Positions 9,156 through 17,437 of a stretch of 64,000 nucleotides of DNA are shown piece after piece. The DNA is from CAZQQU01 sp964595625 (GTDB lineage: Bacteria > Bacteroidota > Bacteroidia > Flavobacteriales > Flavobacteriaceae). Location of the stretch: assembly GCA_964595625.1 (NCBI GenBank), contig CAZQQU010000001.1:1-64000 (forward strand), given 5' to 3'. The notes beneath the pieces were generated by a model that was given only the letters and a program-made list of their open reading frames with translations, had not been told where the DNA came from and made no database searches. Each line of letters starts with the position of its first letter. Positions within the stretch are counted from its first letter, which is position 1. Position numbers and translations under genes: made by a program.

Positions 9156-10469
9156 ATGAGTCATAATAACAAGGCTACGAGGCCACAACCAATAGCTTTT
9201 ACTTTGCCTAAAATGGGAGAAAGTATCACTGAAGGTACGATTCTCAATTGGCTAGTTGCCGTGGGAGATACCTTTGCGGAAGGAGAGGTGTTGGTGGAGG
9301 TGGCTACCGATAAAGTGGACAACGAAGTGGTAGCTCCCTTTTCAGGAAAAGTACTCGAAATAAAACGGGGTGCTCAGGAAGTGGTAAAAATTGGCGAAGA
9401 AATTGCCATTTTGGAAGTTCTAGAAAACACTTCAGCCGCAACCCCCGTAGCTTCGAAACAAACCCCACCAGCCGATACCCAACCGATTAAAAAATCAACA
9501 CCCATACAACTGCCCACCAGCGAAACCGCCCGGCGGGTTACTACGAACCACAATCGGTTTTACTCTCCGTTGGTTGAACAAATTGCTCGTCAACATCATA
9601 TCAGTTACGAAGAGTTGGCTCGGATTCCCGCCACGGGTAAGGAGGGTCGACTCCGAAAAAGCGATGTGTTTACTTATCTAGAACAAGGTAGAATCTTTCA
9701 GTTTGCACCACCGGAGGCCCAAGGAGGTTTTAGTATTCCCGATTTAAAACTGGATAAAGGTACGGGACGCCTAGTAGAAATGGACCGTATGCGGCAACTC
9801 ATCGCCGATCATATGGTGTATAGCAAACATACCTCGCCCCATGTCACCGCTTATGTGGAAGCCGATATGACGGCTATGGTCAACTGGCGAAACGCCCATA
9901 AAGAGGCTTTTCAAAACAAATACGGCGAAAAACTCACTTTTACGCCCCTGTTTGTAGAAGCGGTGGCTAAAGCCATTCAAGATTTTCCGATGATTAATGT
10001 TTCTGTCGATGGCAACCATATTCTTGTAAAGGAGTATATTCATATCGGGATGGCCACAGCACTACCCAGTGGCAATTTGATTGTGCCGGTGGTGAAAGAT
10101 GCCGATAAAAAAGATTTACCCACCCTGGCTCAAGAAATCAACCAACTGACTGAAAAAGCCCGTAACAATCAGTTAAAAGCTGATGAAACCAAAGGGAGTA
10201 CCTTTACCATCAGTAATGTGGGTACCTTTGGTAGTCTGATGGGAACACCCATTATCAACCAACCGGAAGTGGCTATTTTAGCAACCGGTGTGATTAAAAA
10301 ACGAGCCGAGGTTATAGAAAAACCCGAAGGAGACTCCATTGAGATTCGATCGATGATGTACCTGTCTTTATCTTTTGATCATCGGGTGGTCGATGGTTAT
10401 TTAGCCGGTAGCTTCCTTCGAAGAATCGCCGATAATTTGGAAAATTTTGATACCCACCAATCAATTTAA
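9156..10469 (+). CDS. bkdB: Dihydrolipoamide acyltransferase (E2) of a branched-chain 2-oxoacid dehydrogenase
   Basis: E2 core subunit of 437 residues that moves acyl groups from lipoyl-lysine to CoA. The lipoyl domain spans about residues 14-90, with the lipoylated lysine in EVATDKVDNEV near residue 53. A proline/threonine-rich linker follows. The E1/E3-binding domain begins YSPLVEQIARQHHISYEEL near 134. The catalytic domain carries SFDHRVVDG near 405, with the active-site His, and a C-terminal FLRRIADNLENF. A fused E1 gene follows 103 bp later, so the two probably form one complex. No E3 (lipoamide dehydrogenase) gene is near. The branched-chain rather than pyruvate assignment rests on partner and domain order and is inferred. 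Confidence 0.85.
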   Translation: MSHNNKATRPQPIAFTLPKMGESITEGTILNWLVAVGDTFAEGEVLVEVATDKVDNEVVAPFSGKVLEIKRGAQEVVKIGEEIAILEVLENTSAATPVASKQTPPADTQPIKKSTPIQLPTSETARRVTTNHNRFYSPLVEQIARQHHISYEELARIPATGKEGRLRKSDVFTYLEQGRIFQFAPPEAQGGFSIPDLKLDKGTGRLVEMDRMRQLIADHMVYSKHTSPHVTAYVEADMTAMVNWRNAHKEAFQNKYGEKLTFTPLFVEAVAKAIQDFPMINVSVDGNHILVKEYIHIGMATALPSGNLIVPVVKDADKKDLPTLAQEINQLTEKARNNQLKADETKGSTFTISNVGTFGSLMGTPIINQPEVAILATGVIKKRAEVIEKPEGDSIEIRSMMYLSLSFDHRVVDGYLAGSFLRRIADNLENFDTHQSI

Positions 10470-10572
10470 AAATGGTTTTCTATTTCCAAACTGTATAGAC
10501 CAGTTGTAATAAAAGTCATCACTCAAAATCTAGTGCTTCTGGTTTAGAAAAATTTATTTTTTAATATTTAAA

Positions 10573-12645
10573 ATGAAAGCAATGCCCCAAAATATTTCTA
10601 AAGACCTACTTCAAAAAGCCTTTAAAAATCTTTGTACCGCCAAAGCCATGGCGGAGCTTTATGAAGAAAATTTTAGTACGGTTTCTAAATATGTTCATGC
10701 TACCTCCCGCGGTCACGAAATCATTCAAACAGCCGTAGGTATGCAATTACTTCCTCAGGATTTTGTATTTCCGTATTACCGGGATGACTCCATGCTACTT
10801 AGTATGGGATGCACACCCAAGGATCTGATGTTACAACTCTTGGCCAAAAAAGACGATCCCTTTTCGGGCGGACGATCGTATTATAGTCACCCGAGTTTGC
10901 GGGATGACGACAAACCCAAAATTCCACACCAAAGTTCGGCTACCGGTATGCAAGCCATACCCGCCACCGGAGCGGCTATGGGTATGTGGTATAAAGAAGC
11001 CGTGGGAATCGCGGATAGCTCTGAGCAACATTCCGAAAAACCCCTGGTAGTTTGTTCACTGGGCGATGCATCCATTACCGAAGGGGAGGTGGCCGAAGCT
11101 TTTCAAATGGCCGTATTAAAAAAGTTACCCATTCTCTATGTGGTACAAGATAACGGGTGGGATATATCGGCCAATGCCGCCGAAACTCGGGCTCAAAATG
11201 CGTTCGAATACGCTCGTGGTTTTCAAGGGCTGGAAGCTGTGTCAATCGATGGAACCGATTTTTACGAAAGTTATACCACCGTTCAAAATATTCTCCAAGT
11301 TATTCGAACCGAGCGGCGACCGTTTTTACTGCATGCGCGGGTTCCGTTGCTCAATCACCATACTTCCGGGGTACGCATGGAGTGGTATCGCGACGATTTG
11401 GAAAAAGCGCGTTCAAGGGATCCGTACCCAAAAATGCGCCAATGGTTATTAGAAAATGGTTTTACCGAAAAAGAATTGCAGGATGTAGAACAGGCTGCTT
11501 CCAACGAAGTTAAAAAATGCTATCAAGAAGCATTGCAAGCCCAAGACCCTACTCCCGAAGACTTATTTACACACGATTTTGCCCCCACTCCCATCACCGA
11601 GGAAACCGGTACGCGGTCGCCACAGCAAGCCGAAAAAGTAGTGATGGTCGATTGTGCCTTGTTTGGTATCGAAGAGTTGATGCGACAACATCCCGAATGT
11701 TTGTTATACGGTCAAGATGTGGGCGGGAGGCTTGGTGGGGTATTCCGGGAAGCAGCCACCTTGGCTCAAAAATTTGGCGATCATCGGGTTTTTAATACGC
11801 CCATTCAAGAAGCTTTTATCGTGGGGAGTACCGTAGGAATGAGTGCGGTAGGTCTCAAGCCCATTGTAGAAGTGCAGTTTGCCGATTACATCTGGCCAGG
11901 GCTCAATCAATTGTTTACCGAGGTAAGCCGCAGTTGTTATTTGTCGAATGGCAAGTGGCCGGTGTCTATGATATTGCGAGTTCCCATTGGTGCTTATGGC
12001 AGCGGAGGTCCGTACCACTCCTCTTCGGTAGAGAGTATTGTGACCAATATTCGCGGTCTAAAAATTGCTTATCCCAGTAATGGAGCCGATTTAAAAGGCT
12101 TACTCAAAGCGGCCTACTACGACCCCAATCCGGTGGTGATTTTTGAACACAAAGGATTGTATTGGAGTAAAGTACCCGGCACGAAAGCCGCCACTTCGGT
12201 AGAGCCTGCTGAAGATTATATACTCCCTTTCGGGAAAGCCCAACTGATTCAAGAAATTTGGAAACAGGAAACCAACGAAACAGCTACCATCGTCACCTAT
12301 GGTATGGGAGTTCACTGGGCCTTGAACGCCACCGAAGATCTGAAAGAGCAAGTCGAAATTATTGATTTACGAACCTTATACCCCTTGGACGAAGAAGCCA
12401 TTATTAAATCGGTTCAAAAAACCGGAAAGTGCTTGGTGGTTACCGAAGAACCCGTAAATAATAGTTTTGCTCGTGCTTTGGCAGGCATGATACAGGAAAA
12501 ATGTTTTGAATCGTTGGACGCACCGGTTCGGGTGATTGGCAGTGAAAATATGCCGGCTATTCCATTAAATGCTACGTTGGAACAAACCATGATTCCCAGT
12601 GCTGAAAAGGTACGAGCTATGCTGGACGAGCTGTTAGCCTACTAA
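10573..12645 (+). CDS. bkdA: 2-oxoacid dehydrogenase E1, fused alpha and beta subunits
   Basis: Thiamine-diphosphate enzyme of 690 residues that decarboxylates 2-oxoacids (probably branched-chain) and acylates the E2 lipoyl group. The N-terminal half is the alpha subunit. Its ThDP motif begins GDASITEG near residue 164 and ends in the DNGWDIS stretch. From about residue 355 the beta subunit follows, with YGQDVGGRLGGVF, the EVQFADYIWPGLNQL region and a transketolase C-terminal domain (IDLRTLYPLDEEAI). Fusion of the two subunits is common in Bacteroidota. Its stop codon directly abuts the stop of the convergent nth gene. The gene may be co-transcribed with E2. Confidence 0.88.
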   Translation: MKAMPQNISKDLLQKAFKNLCTAKAMAELYEENFSTVSKYVHATSRGHEIIQTAVGMQLLPQDFVFPYYRDDSMLLSMGCTPKDLMLQLLAKKDDPFSGGRSYYSHPSLRDDDKPKIPHQSSATGMQAIPATGAAMGMWYKEAVGIADSSEQHSEKPLVVCSLGDASITEGEVAEAFQMAVLKKLPILYVVQDNGWDISANAAETRAQNAFEYARGFQGLEAVSIDGTDFYESYTTVQNILQVIRTERRPFLLHARVPLLNHHTSGVRMEWYRDDLEKARSRDPYPKMRQWLLENGFTEKELQDVEQAASNEVKKCYQEALQAQDPTPEDLFTHDFAPTPITEETGTRSPQQAEKVVMVDCALFGIEELMRQHPECLLYGQDVGGRLGGVFREAATLAQKFGDHRVFNTPIQEAFIVGSTVGMSAVGLKPIVEVQFADYIWPGLNQLFTEVSRSCYLSNGKWPVSMILRVPIGAYGSGGPYHSSSVESIVTNIRGLKIAYPSNGADLKGLLKAAYYDPNPVVIFEHKGLYWSKVPGTKAATSVEPAEDYILPFGKAQLIQEIWKQETNETATIVTYGMGVHWALNATEDLKEQVEIIDLRTLYPLDEEAIIKSVQKTGKCLVVTEEPVNNSFARALAGMIQEKCFESLDAPVRVIGSENMPAIPLNATLEQTMIPSAEKVRAMLDELLAY

Positions 12646-12667
12646 TCAGACAATAGGCTTAATTTTT
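12636..12667 (+). terminator. Possible terminator at the end of the E1 gene
   Basis: AGCCTA (12636-12641) pairs with TAGGCT (12654-12659) and is followed by TAATTTTTTT. The short stem overlaps both convergent stop codons, so it could end the rightward E1 transcript. Confidence 0.4.
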
Positions 12668-13317
12668 TTATTCTTATAGTATTCTTTAATCACCGATTTG
12701 CGGCCAATGGTTCGTGTGATAATATCTTTTTCTAGATTCCACCCACGGGCCGGAGAATATTCCCTTCCGTAATAAATGATTTGCAGGTGTAATTTGTTCC
12801 ATCGCTCTTGGGGAAATAATTTTTTAGCATCACGTTCTGTATGCACCACATTTTTACCGTCCGAAAGTCCCCAGCGATACATCAGACGATGAATGTGGGT
12901 ATCTACCGGAAAAGCAGGGATATTAAATGCCTGCGCCATGACCACACTGGCCGTTTTGTGACCCACCGCCGGAAGCGACTCTAATGCTTCCATATCGGCA
13001 GGTACTTGGCCGTTGTATTTCTCTATTAATATTTGTGACAAACCGTGTATGCCTTTGGATTTCATTGGAGAAAGCCCCACCGGCTTAATAATTTCCCGAA
13101 TCTCTTCTACCGTTAACTTAACCATATCATACGGATTATCCGCCCGGGCAAATAGGAGGGGGGTGATTTGATTGACGCGAGCGTCGGTACTTTGGGCCGA
13201 AAGCAAAACGGCAATTAGCAACGTATAGGGGTCTTGGTGGTCTAACGGAATGGGAACTTCGGGATAAATTTGATCGAGGATTTCCACTACCCAGTTGGCT
13301 TTTTCTTTCCGTGTCAT
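12646..13317 (-). CDS. nth: Endonuclease III family DNA glycosylase lacking the iron-sulfur cysteines
   Basis: Base-excision repair enzyme removing oxidised pyrimidines, about 223 residues. The helix-hairpin-helix LPAVGHKTASVV contains the catalytic-type Lys at residue 121, and FPVDTHIHRL contains the catalytic Asp at 139. The C-terminus reads GREYSPARGWNLEKDIITR. The first cluster cysteine is a serine and no Cys follows, so no [4Fe-4S] cluster can form by the usual C-x6-C-x2-C-x5-C scheme. I start at ATG 13317. The longer frame to 13362 would begin on top of the -7 box (13360-13367). It converges on the E1 gene and diverges from bcp. Confidence 0.88.
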   Translation of the reverse strand: MTRKEKANWVVEILDQIYPEVPIPLDHQDPYTLLIAVLLSAQSTDARVNQITPLLFARADNPYDMVKLTVEEIREIIKPVGLSPMKSKGIHGLSQILIEKYNGQVPADMEALESLPAVGHKTASVVMAQAFNIPAFPVDTHIHRLMYRWGLSDGKNVVHTERDAKKLFPQERWNKLHLQIIYYGREYSPARGWNLEKDIITRTIGRKSVIKEYYKNKKIKPIV

Positions 13318-13359
13318 TGTTGTATCTTTAGAACGTGTTAAAACCTGTAATTTGAGCGG

Positions 13360-13367
13360 CAAAGATA
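13360..13367 (-). promoter_or_regulatory. -7 box for nth
   Basis: On the minus strand this reads TATCTTTG, a match to TAnnTTTG. It implies a start of transcription near 13353 and a leader of about 35 nt before the ATG at 13317. This decides against the longer reading frame. Confidence 0.5.
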
Positions 13368-13460
13368 GGCAATCTTAGCCAAATTGTTCTGATTTAACCC
13401 AGATGGAAACGGACTTGAAAAGCTCCCGTTTTTTTATAGAATTTAAAAGAATATTGTAGT

Positions 13461-13910
13461 ATGAAAACTTTGCAAGTAGGCGACCGTATGCCTTATTTTT
13501 CGGAAATCGACCAGCACGGTAAGCGCTGGACCCCAGACGATTTTAAAGGCAAAAAATTGATTGTATTTTTTTATCCCCGAGCCAACACGCCGGGCTGTAC
13601 AGCTCAGGTGTGTAATCTAAGAGATCACTATCAGCAACTGCAAGACCAAGGTTATGAATTGTTGGGAGTAAGTGCTGACACATCCAAAAAACAATCCAAT
13701 TTTTCAACCAAACACCAACTTCCATTTCCATTATTAGCTGATACCGAACGAAAAATTATAGAAGCCTTTGGAGTGTGGGGACCTAAAAAATTTATGGGAA
13801 GAGTTTTTGACGGTATCCATCGAAAAACTTTTGTAATTGATGCGGATGGTATCATTACTCGGGTAATAGATCAAGTCAAGACCAAAGACCACGCCGCACA
13901 ATTGATTTAA
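13461..13910 (+). CDS. bcp: Thioredoxin-dependent peroxiredoxin, Bcp/PrxQ type
   Basis: Thiol peroxidase of 149 residues reducing H2O2 and organic hydroperoxides in the cytoplasm. The active-site loop reads YPRANTPGCTAQVC, with the peroxidatic Cys at residue 46 and a resolving Cys at 51. This is the five-residue spacing of atypical two-Cys PrxQ enzymes. Length and fold elements (LLADTERKIIEAFGVWGPK) match the family. It is divergent from nth, so two oxidative-damage genes are adjacent. It converges on a gene of unknown function with a gap of five bases. Confidence 0.92.
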   Translation: MKTLQVGDRMPYFSEIDQHGKRWTPDDFKGKKLIVFFYPRANTPGCTAQVCNLRDHYQQLQDQGYELLGVSADTSKKQSNFSTKHQLPFPLLADTERKIIEAFGVWGPKKFMGRVFDGIHRKTFVIDADGIITRVIDQVKTKDHAAQLI

Positions 13911-13915
13911 AAGCT

Positions 13916-15370
13916 TTACACTTCCTCTTTTTTGGGATGTTTGTAGCCAAATAACTGTTTGGATTTAATGATATTGGCTACGCGTTCGGGGATCATTTCT
14001 TCCCAACCGGGTTGCCCATCAGATATATTTTGTAATACTTGACGGGAGAAAATTTTTAAATTATCGGCATTATAATTTTTAATATCTACCAAGCGCCCGT
14101 TGTTTTTAAAGAATTTGTACAATTCTTTCATACGGGGATGTACTTTTAAGTTGCTGCTATCGATCACTTCGTTGGTTTCGGTGTGGAGCATGGGGTAGAG
14201 ATACACCTTCATGTCTTTAAAGAACAATTTCCCAAAGGCTTCTAGTATGCCTCCACTTAAATGGCGGTAGTATTTTTCATCAAATATTTCAACCAAATTA
14301 CTGACTCCCATGGTTAATCCCATTCGAGCTTTGGTGTAATTGGAGTAGTATTCTACCAGTTTGTAATATTGTTGGAAATTAGAGATGAGTACGGTATGAC
14401 CTAAAGCACAGAGCAATTCGGCTCGGTCCATAAAATCCTCTTCATCGATTTCGCCTTCAGCGCGTAAGTTAGACAGCGTAATTTCGTAAATGCTGATAGT
14501 ATTCTTGGGATCTACTTTTTTTTCTTTTAAGAAAATCTCTAACGAGCGTTCGTACATATCAATATTGACCTTGGTCACAGGGCGAAAACTACCTCGTAGG
14601 GTCAAGATATTTTTTTGATACAATACCGCAGCAGGTAATAAATTGTTACCATCCGGACCAAACATAACCGCTTCGGTCATTTGATTTTTGATAAGTTGTA
14701 AACTCATCAAGCGGTTATCTACATGGGCAAATTGCGGTCCCGAAAAATTGATCATATCGATTTCAATTTTGTCTTTGTCGATATGGTCGTAGAGATATCG
14801 GAGTAATTTTTTGGGTTTATCAAATTTGTAAAAAGCACCGTAAATTAAATTCACCCCCAAAATACCCAGGGTAAGCTGTTGCATCTTGGAGTCATTTTCG
14901 TGAAAACGAACGTGTAAAATAATTTCGTTATATTCCTTTTGTTGCGGGTCTATTTGATAGCGGATGCCTACCCAGCCGTGTCCTTTAAATTGTTTCGCAA
15001 AATCGATGGTAGCCACTGTATTGGCATAGCTAAAAAACACCTTGTTAGGATGCTTTTCCCGCGATATGCGTTGTTCCATCAAGCGCATTTCATGGCGGAG
15101 CATTTTCTTGAGTCGCGATTGTGTGACATAACGACCGTCTTCTTCCACCCCATAAATAGAATCACTAAAGTCTTTGTCATAAGCCGACATAGCTTTAGCA
15201 ATGGTTTTGGAAGAAGCACCCGCTCGAAAAAAATGGCGTACGGTTTCTTGCCCGGCACCTATTTCAGCAAAGGAACCGTAAATATTTTCATTTAAGTTAA
15301 TACGTAGGGCTTTGTCCTTGATGGAAGGTACCTGTTCAAACTCTCTGTCCCCTTTTATAAACTCTGGCAT
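13916..15370 (-). CDS. Conserved Bacteroidota protein of unknown function, 484 residues
   Basis: Large soluble protein without signal peptide or membrane segment. It begins MPEFIKGDREFEQVPSIKDK and ends in a lysine-rich tail. I recognise it as a strongly conserved flavobacterial protein that databases label inconsistently (for example as a nicotinate-nucleotide adenylyltransferase or TonB-related). None of the usual motifs of those families is visible to me. Segments such as INLNENIYGSFAEIGAGQETV and FFSYANTVATIDFAKQ look like a conserved core. It diverges from the MBL hydrolase gene. The ATG start at 15370 is the first possible and fits the family start as I recall it. Confidence 0.85.
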   Translation of the reverse strand: MPEFIKGDREFEQVPSIKDKALRINLNENIYGSFAEIGAGQETVRHFFRAGASSKTIAKAMSAYDKDFSDSIYGVEEDGRYVTQSRLKKMLRHEMRLMEQRISREKHPNKVFFSYANTVATIDFAKQFKGHGWVGIRYQIDPQQKEYNEIILHVRFHENDSKMQQLTLGILGVNLIYGAFYKFDKPKKLLRYLYDHIDKDKIEIDMINFSGPQFAHVDNRLMSLQLIKNQMTEAVMFGPDGNNLLPAAVLYQKNILTLRGSFRPVTKVNIDMYERSLEIFLKEKKVDPKNTISIYEITLSNLRAEGEIDEEDFMDRAELLCALGHTVLISNFQQYYKLVEYYSNYTKARMGLTMGVSNLVEIFDEKYYRHLSGGILEAFGKLFFKDMKVYLYPMLHTETNEVIDSSNLKVHPRMKELYKFFKNNGRLVDIKNYNADNLKIFSRQVLQNISDGQPGWEEMIPERVANIIKSKQLFGYKHPKKEEV

Positions 15371-15427
15371 TTCTCAAAAATAGATGGTAAAGGTAATAAA
15401 TACCCCAAGTTTAAGCAAAAAAATACG

Positions 15428-15435
15428 TACTTTTG
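15428..15435 (+). promoter_or_regulatory. -7 box for the MBL hydrolase gene
   Basis: TACTTTTG matches TAnnTTTG. Transcription from about 15442 makes ATG 15453 the start codon and rules out the in-frame ATG at 15384. Confidence 0.5.
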
Positions 15436-15452
15436 AGCTTCTATTAACGCCT

Positions 15453-16217
15453 ATGAAAGTTACTTTTTTAGGAACGGGCACTTCTCAAGGAATTCCGGTG
15501 ATTGGGAGTGACCACCCCGTATGCCAAAGTACCGACCCCAGAGACAAGCGGTTACGCTCATCGGTATTGGTTTCTTGGGAGGACTTTTGTGTAGTTATTG
15601 ATTGCGGTCCGGACTTTCGTCAACAGATGTTGCGACAACAATGCCAACGCCTCGATGCCATTTTGTTGACCCATGAGCACAATGACCACGTGTTGGGTTT
15701 GGACGACGTGAGACCCTTTTACTTTATGCAAGGATTTGTCAACATCTACGCTCAACTACGGGTGTTTGACAGTCTAAAAAAAAGATTTGATTATATTTTT
15801 GCCTCCGGCGAAAAATATCCAGGCACACCCACTATAACCGAATTTTATATCCAAAAAAATAGTCCTTTTCAAATAGGCAACAAAACTGTTTTGCCTTTTG
15901 AGGTAATGCACGGTAGCTTGCCGGTGATGGGATTTAGAATCGATGATTTTACCTACATAACCGACGCTAAAACAATCGATGAAACCAGTATGCAACATAT
16001 TGTAGGCACCAAAGTCTTAGTGGTCAATGCGCTGAGAAAAAATCAGCATGCGTCTCATTTTACTCTGGAAGAAGCCTTGGATTTTATCCGCAAAATTAAG
16101 CCCGAAAAAGCCTACCTAACCCATATTAGTTACAGTATGGGCTTTCATGAGGAAGTTCAAAAAGAATTGCCCGATAATGTGTTCTTGGCCTACGACGGGC
16201 TCACTATAACCTTATAA
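15453..16217 (+). CDS. MBL-fold metal-dependent hydrolase (PhnP-like)
   Basis: Metallo-beta-lactamase-fold phosphodiesterase-type enzyme of 254 residues. The metal motif is THEHNDH (His74, His76, Asp78, His79), preceded by DCGPDFR near 50-56. Further metal ligands lie in VMHGSLPVMG, TDAKTI and THISYSMG. The start MKVTFLGTGTSQGIP is the classic opening of this PhnP/RNase Z-like subgroup. There is no C-P lyase operon here, so the substrate is unknown. A small membrane-anchored protein gene follows after 17 bp and is probably co-transcribed. Confidence 0.85.
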   Translation: MKVTFLGTGTSQGIPVIGSDHPVCQSTDPRDKRLRSSVLVSWEDFCVVIDCGPDFRQQMLRQQCQRLDAILLTHEHNDHVLGLDDVRPFYFMQGFVNIYAQLRVFDSLKKRFDYIFASGEKYPGTPTITEFYIQKNSPFQIGNKTVLPFEVMHGSLPVMGFRIDDFTYITDAKTIDETSMQHIVGTKVLVVNALRKNQHASHFTLEEALDFIRKIKPEKAYLTHISYSMGFHEEVQKELPDNVFLAYDGLTITL

Positions 16218-16234
16218 ATTTTAAAAAACCGATT

Positions 16235-16729
16235 ATGAAAAATAAAGTTTTTATGTATCTCTTTGTCTTTACTTTACTGATTGCGCTGTTTATCTACATC
16301 AGTCAAAAGAAAATTTACGAAAGACAATTAGAAACCATTGATTCTTTGGAACAGAAAATCGGTTCTTTACAGGAAGAAATGGAGTATTTGCGTTACGAAA
16401 ACGAAGATTTAAATTATTTTACCTTTCAGGGAAATGACAATGCGATGACCTATTATGAAAATCAAGGTTATGAACCGCAGGTTATTGAGGATTTAGTACG
16501 TGAACATATCTATGCTCAAAATGTGGAAAACGGCGGAAATCCCTTGATTCCCTATGAAGGTATGGAAGGAACTATGAAAATCAATAAAGTAAGATTTTTA
16601 AACCACAAATGGGTAATCGCCGATTTTACTGACGGACGGTATTGGGGTGAAATAATCTTACAATACGATATAGACGAAACCAAAAATTTGACCTTAAATA
16701 CGGTACAGTCCGTATTGTACCCCTTCTAA
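16235..16729 (+). CDS. Membrane-anchored coiled-coil protein of unknown function
   Basis: 164 residues. A single N-terminal membrane segment (VFMYLFVFTLLIALFIYI, residues 5-22) is followed by a heptad-rich coiled coil to about residue 62 (LETIDSLEQKIGSLQEEMEY). A compact domain ends WGEIILQYDIDE and then a conserved-looking tail. The soluble part should face the periplasm. I recognise it only as a type of small protein common in flavobacteria. It lies 17 bp after the MBL hydrolase gene, and its stop codon overlaps that of the convergent WbqC gene in CTAA. Confidence 0.75.
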   Translation: MKNKVFMYLFVFTLLIALFIYISQKKIYERQLETIDSLEQKIGSLQEEMEYLRYENEDLNYFTFQGNDNAMTYYENQGYEPQVIEDLVREHIYAQNVENGGNPLIPYEGMEGTMKINKVRFLNHKWVIADFTDGRYWGEIILQYDIDETKNLTLNTVQSVLYPF

Positions 16730-17361
16730 GCTGTGACGGTTATTTTTTGGAGATAGTTTATACTTTGTGGCCCTTCATTACACAACAAATCCAAAATACT
16801 TAGATTCTTTATAAAACCGTGGTGTTTTTGCAACACTTGGGTATATTCCGGAAAATGGAGATCGGATTCTCTTTTGGAGATGGTTAAATTTCGTAAATCG
16901 ATTACTTCAGTCGGTTGAGCTTCGTATTTTTGGGTCGTATTTATCGGGATATCAATACCTAAAAGCCCACAGATGACTTCCAAAGTATGAAAGTTTAAAT
17001 CCACCAAATAGGTGTGTTTTTTTTCAAAAATCTCTACTAAATCGTCTTCGTAGTATTCAAAAAATGGCGAGGTGCGGTAAGCAATTTGAATGGTTTTCCA
17101 ATGTACTTTTTGCCAGTCTTCCTCATAAGCAATTTGTACCTCTTTTAAGATTTGGTGGGAATTTACATTTTTGATTCCCACATGCTTAATCGGAACATAC
17201 AGTAAGTGCTTTCCTTGCGCAGTCGCAATATACGTACGATTGCGGTAAGTTTGCTTTTGAAAATGATCAAAAATCTCAAAAGTATGCTGTTTATTTTGTG
17301 TTAGATAGTAATAGTATTCAATCGAACCAAAATATACGGGATGAATGAGAATGTGAGCCAT
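16726..17361 (-). CDS. WbqC-like family protein
   Basis: 211 residues, soluble. The N-terminus (HPVYFGSIEYYYYLTQ) and the central part (ATAQGKHLLYVPIKH, then EEDWQKVHWKTIQIAYRTSPFFEYY) are typical of the WbqC family. That family is found in O-antigen and glycan loci and in many flavobacterial genomes; its biochemical role is unsettled. Start ATG 17361 lies 29 bp after a minus-strand -7 box (17390-17397). The gene stands alone, between a convergent small membrane protein and a divergent lipoprotein. Confidence 0.85.
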   Translation of the reverse strand: MAHILIHPVYFGSIEYYYYLTQNKQHTFEIFDHFQKQTYRNRTYIATAQGKHLLYVPIKHVGIKNVNSHQILKEVQIAYEEDWQKVHWKTIQIAYRTSPFFEYYEDDLVEIFEKKHTYLVDLNFHTLEVICGLLGIDIPINTTQKYEAQPTEVIDLRNLTISKRESDLHFPEYTQVLQKHHGFIKNLSILDLLCNEGPQSINYLQKITVTA

Positions 17362-17389
17362 ATCAACTATTTTAGTCAGCTAAAAAATA

Positions 17390-17397
17390 CAAAAGTA
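17390..17397 (-). promoter_or_regulatory. -7 box for the WbqC-like gene
   Basis: TACTTTTG on the minus strand places transcription start near 17383, about 20 nt before the start codon at 17361. I see no -33 TTG at the expected spacing. Confidence 0.45.
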
Positions 17398-17437
17398 TCG
17401 AATGTTAGCGGGTATTACCTATTTTTACCAAAAAATC

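Noticed and set aside
11138..12018. Several long frames on both strands inside the fused E1 gene, and similar ones inside bamA, paaZ and ppk1
   Set aside because: They overlap well-supported genes in other frames and show no family pattern.
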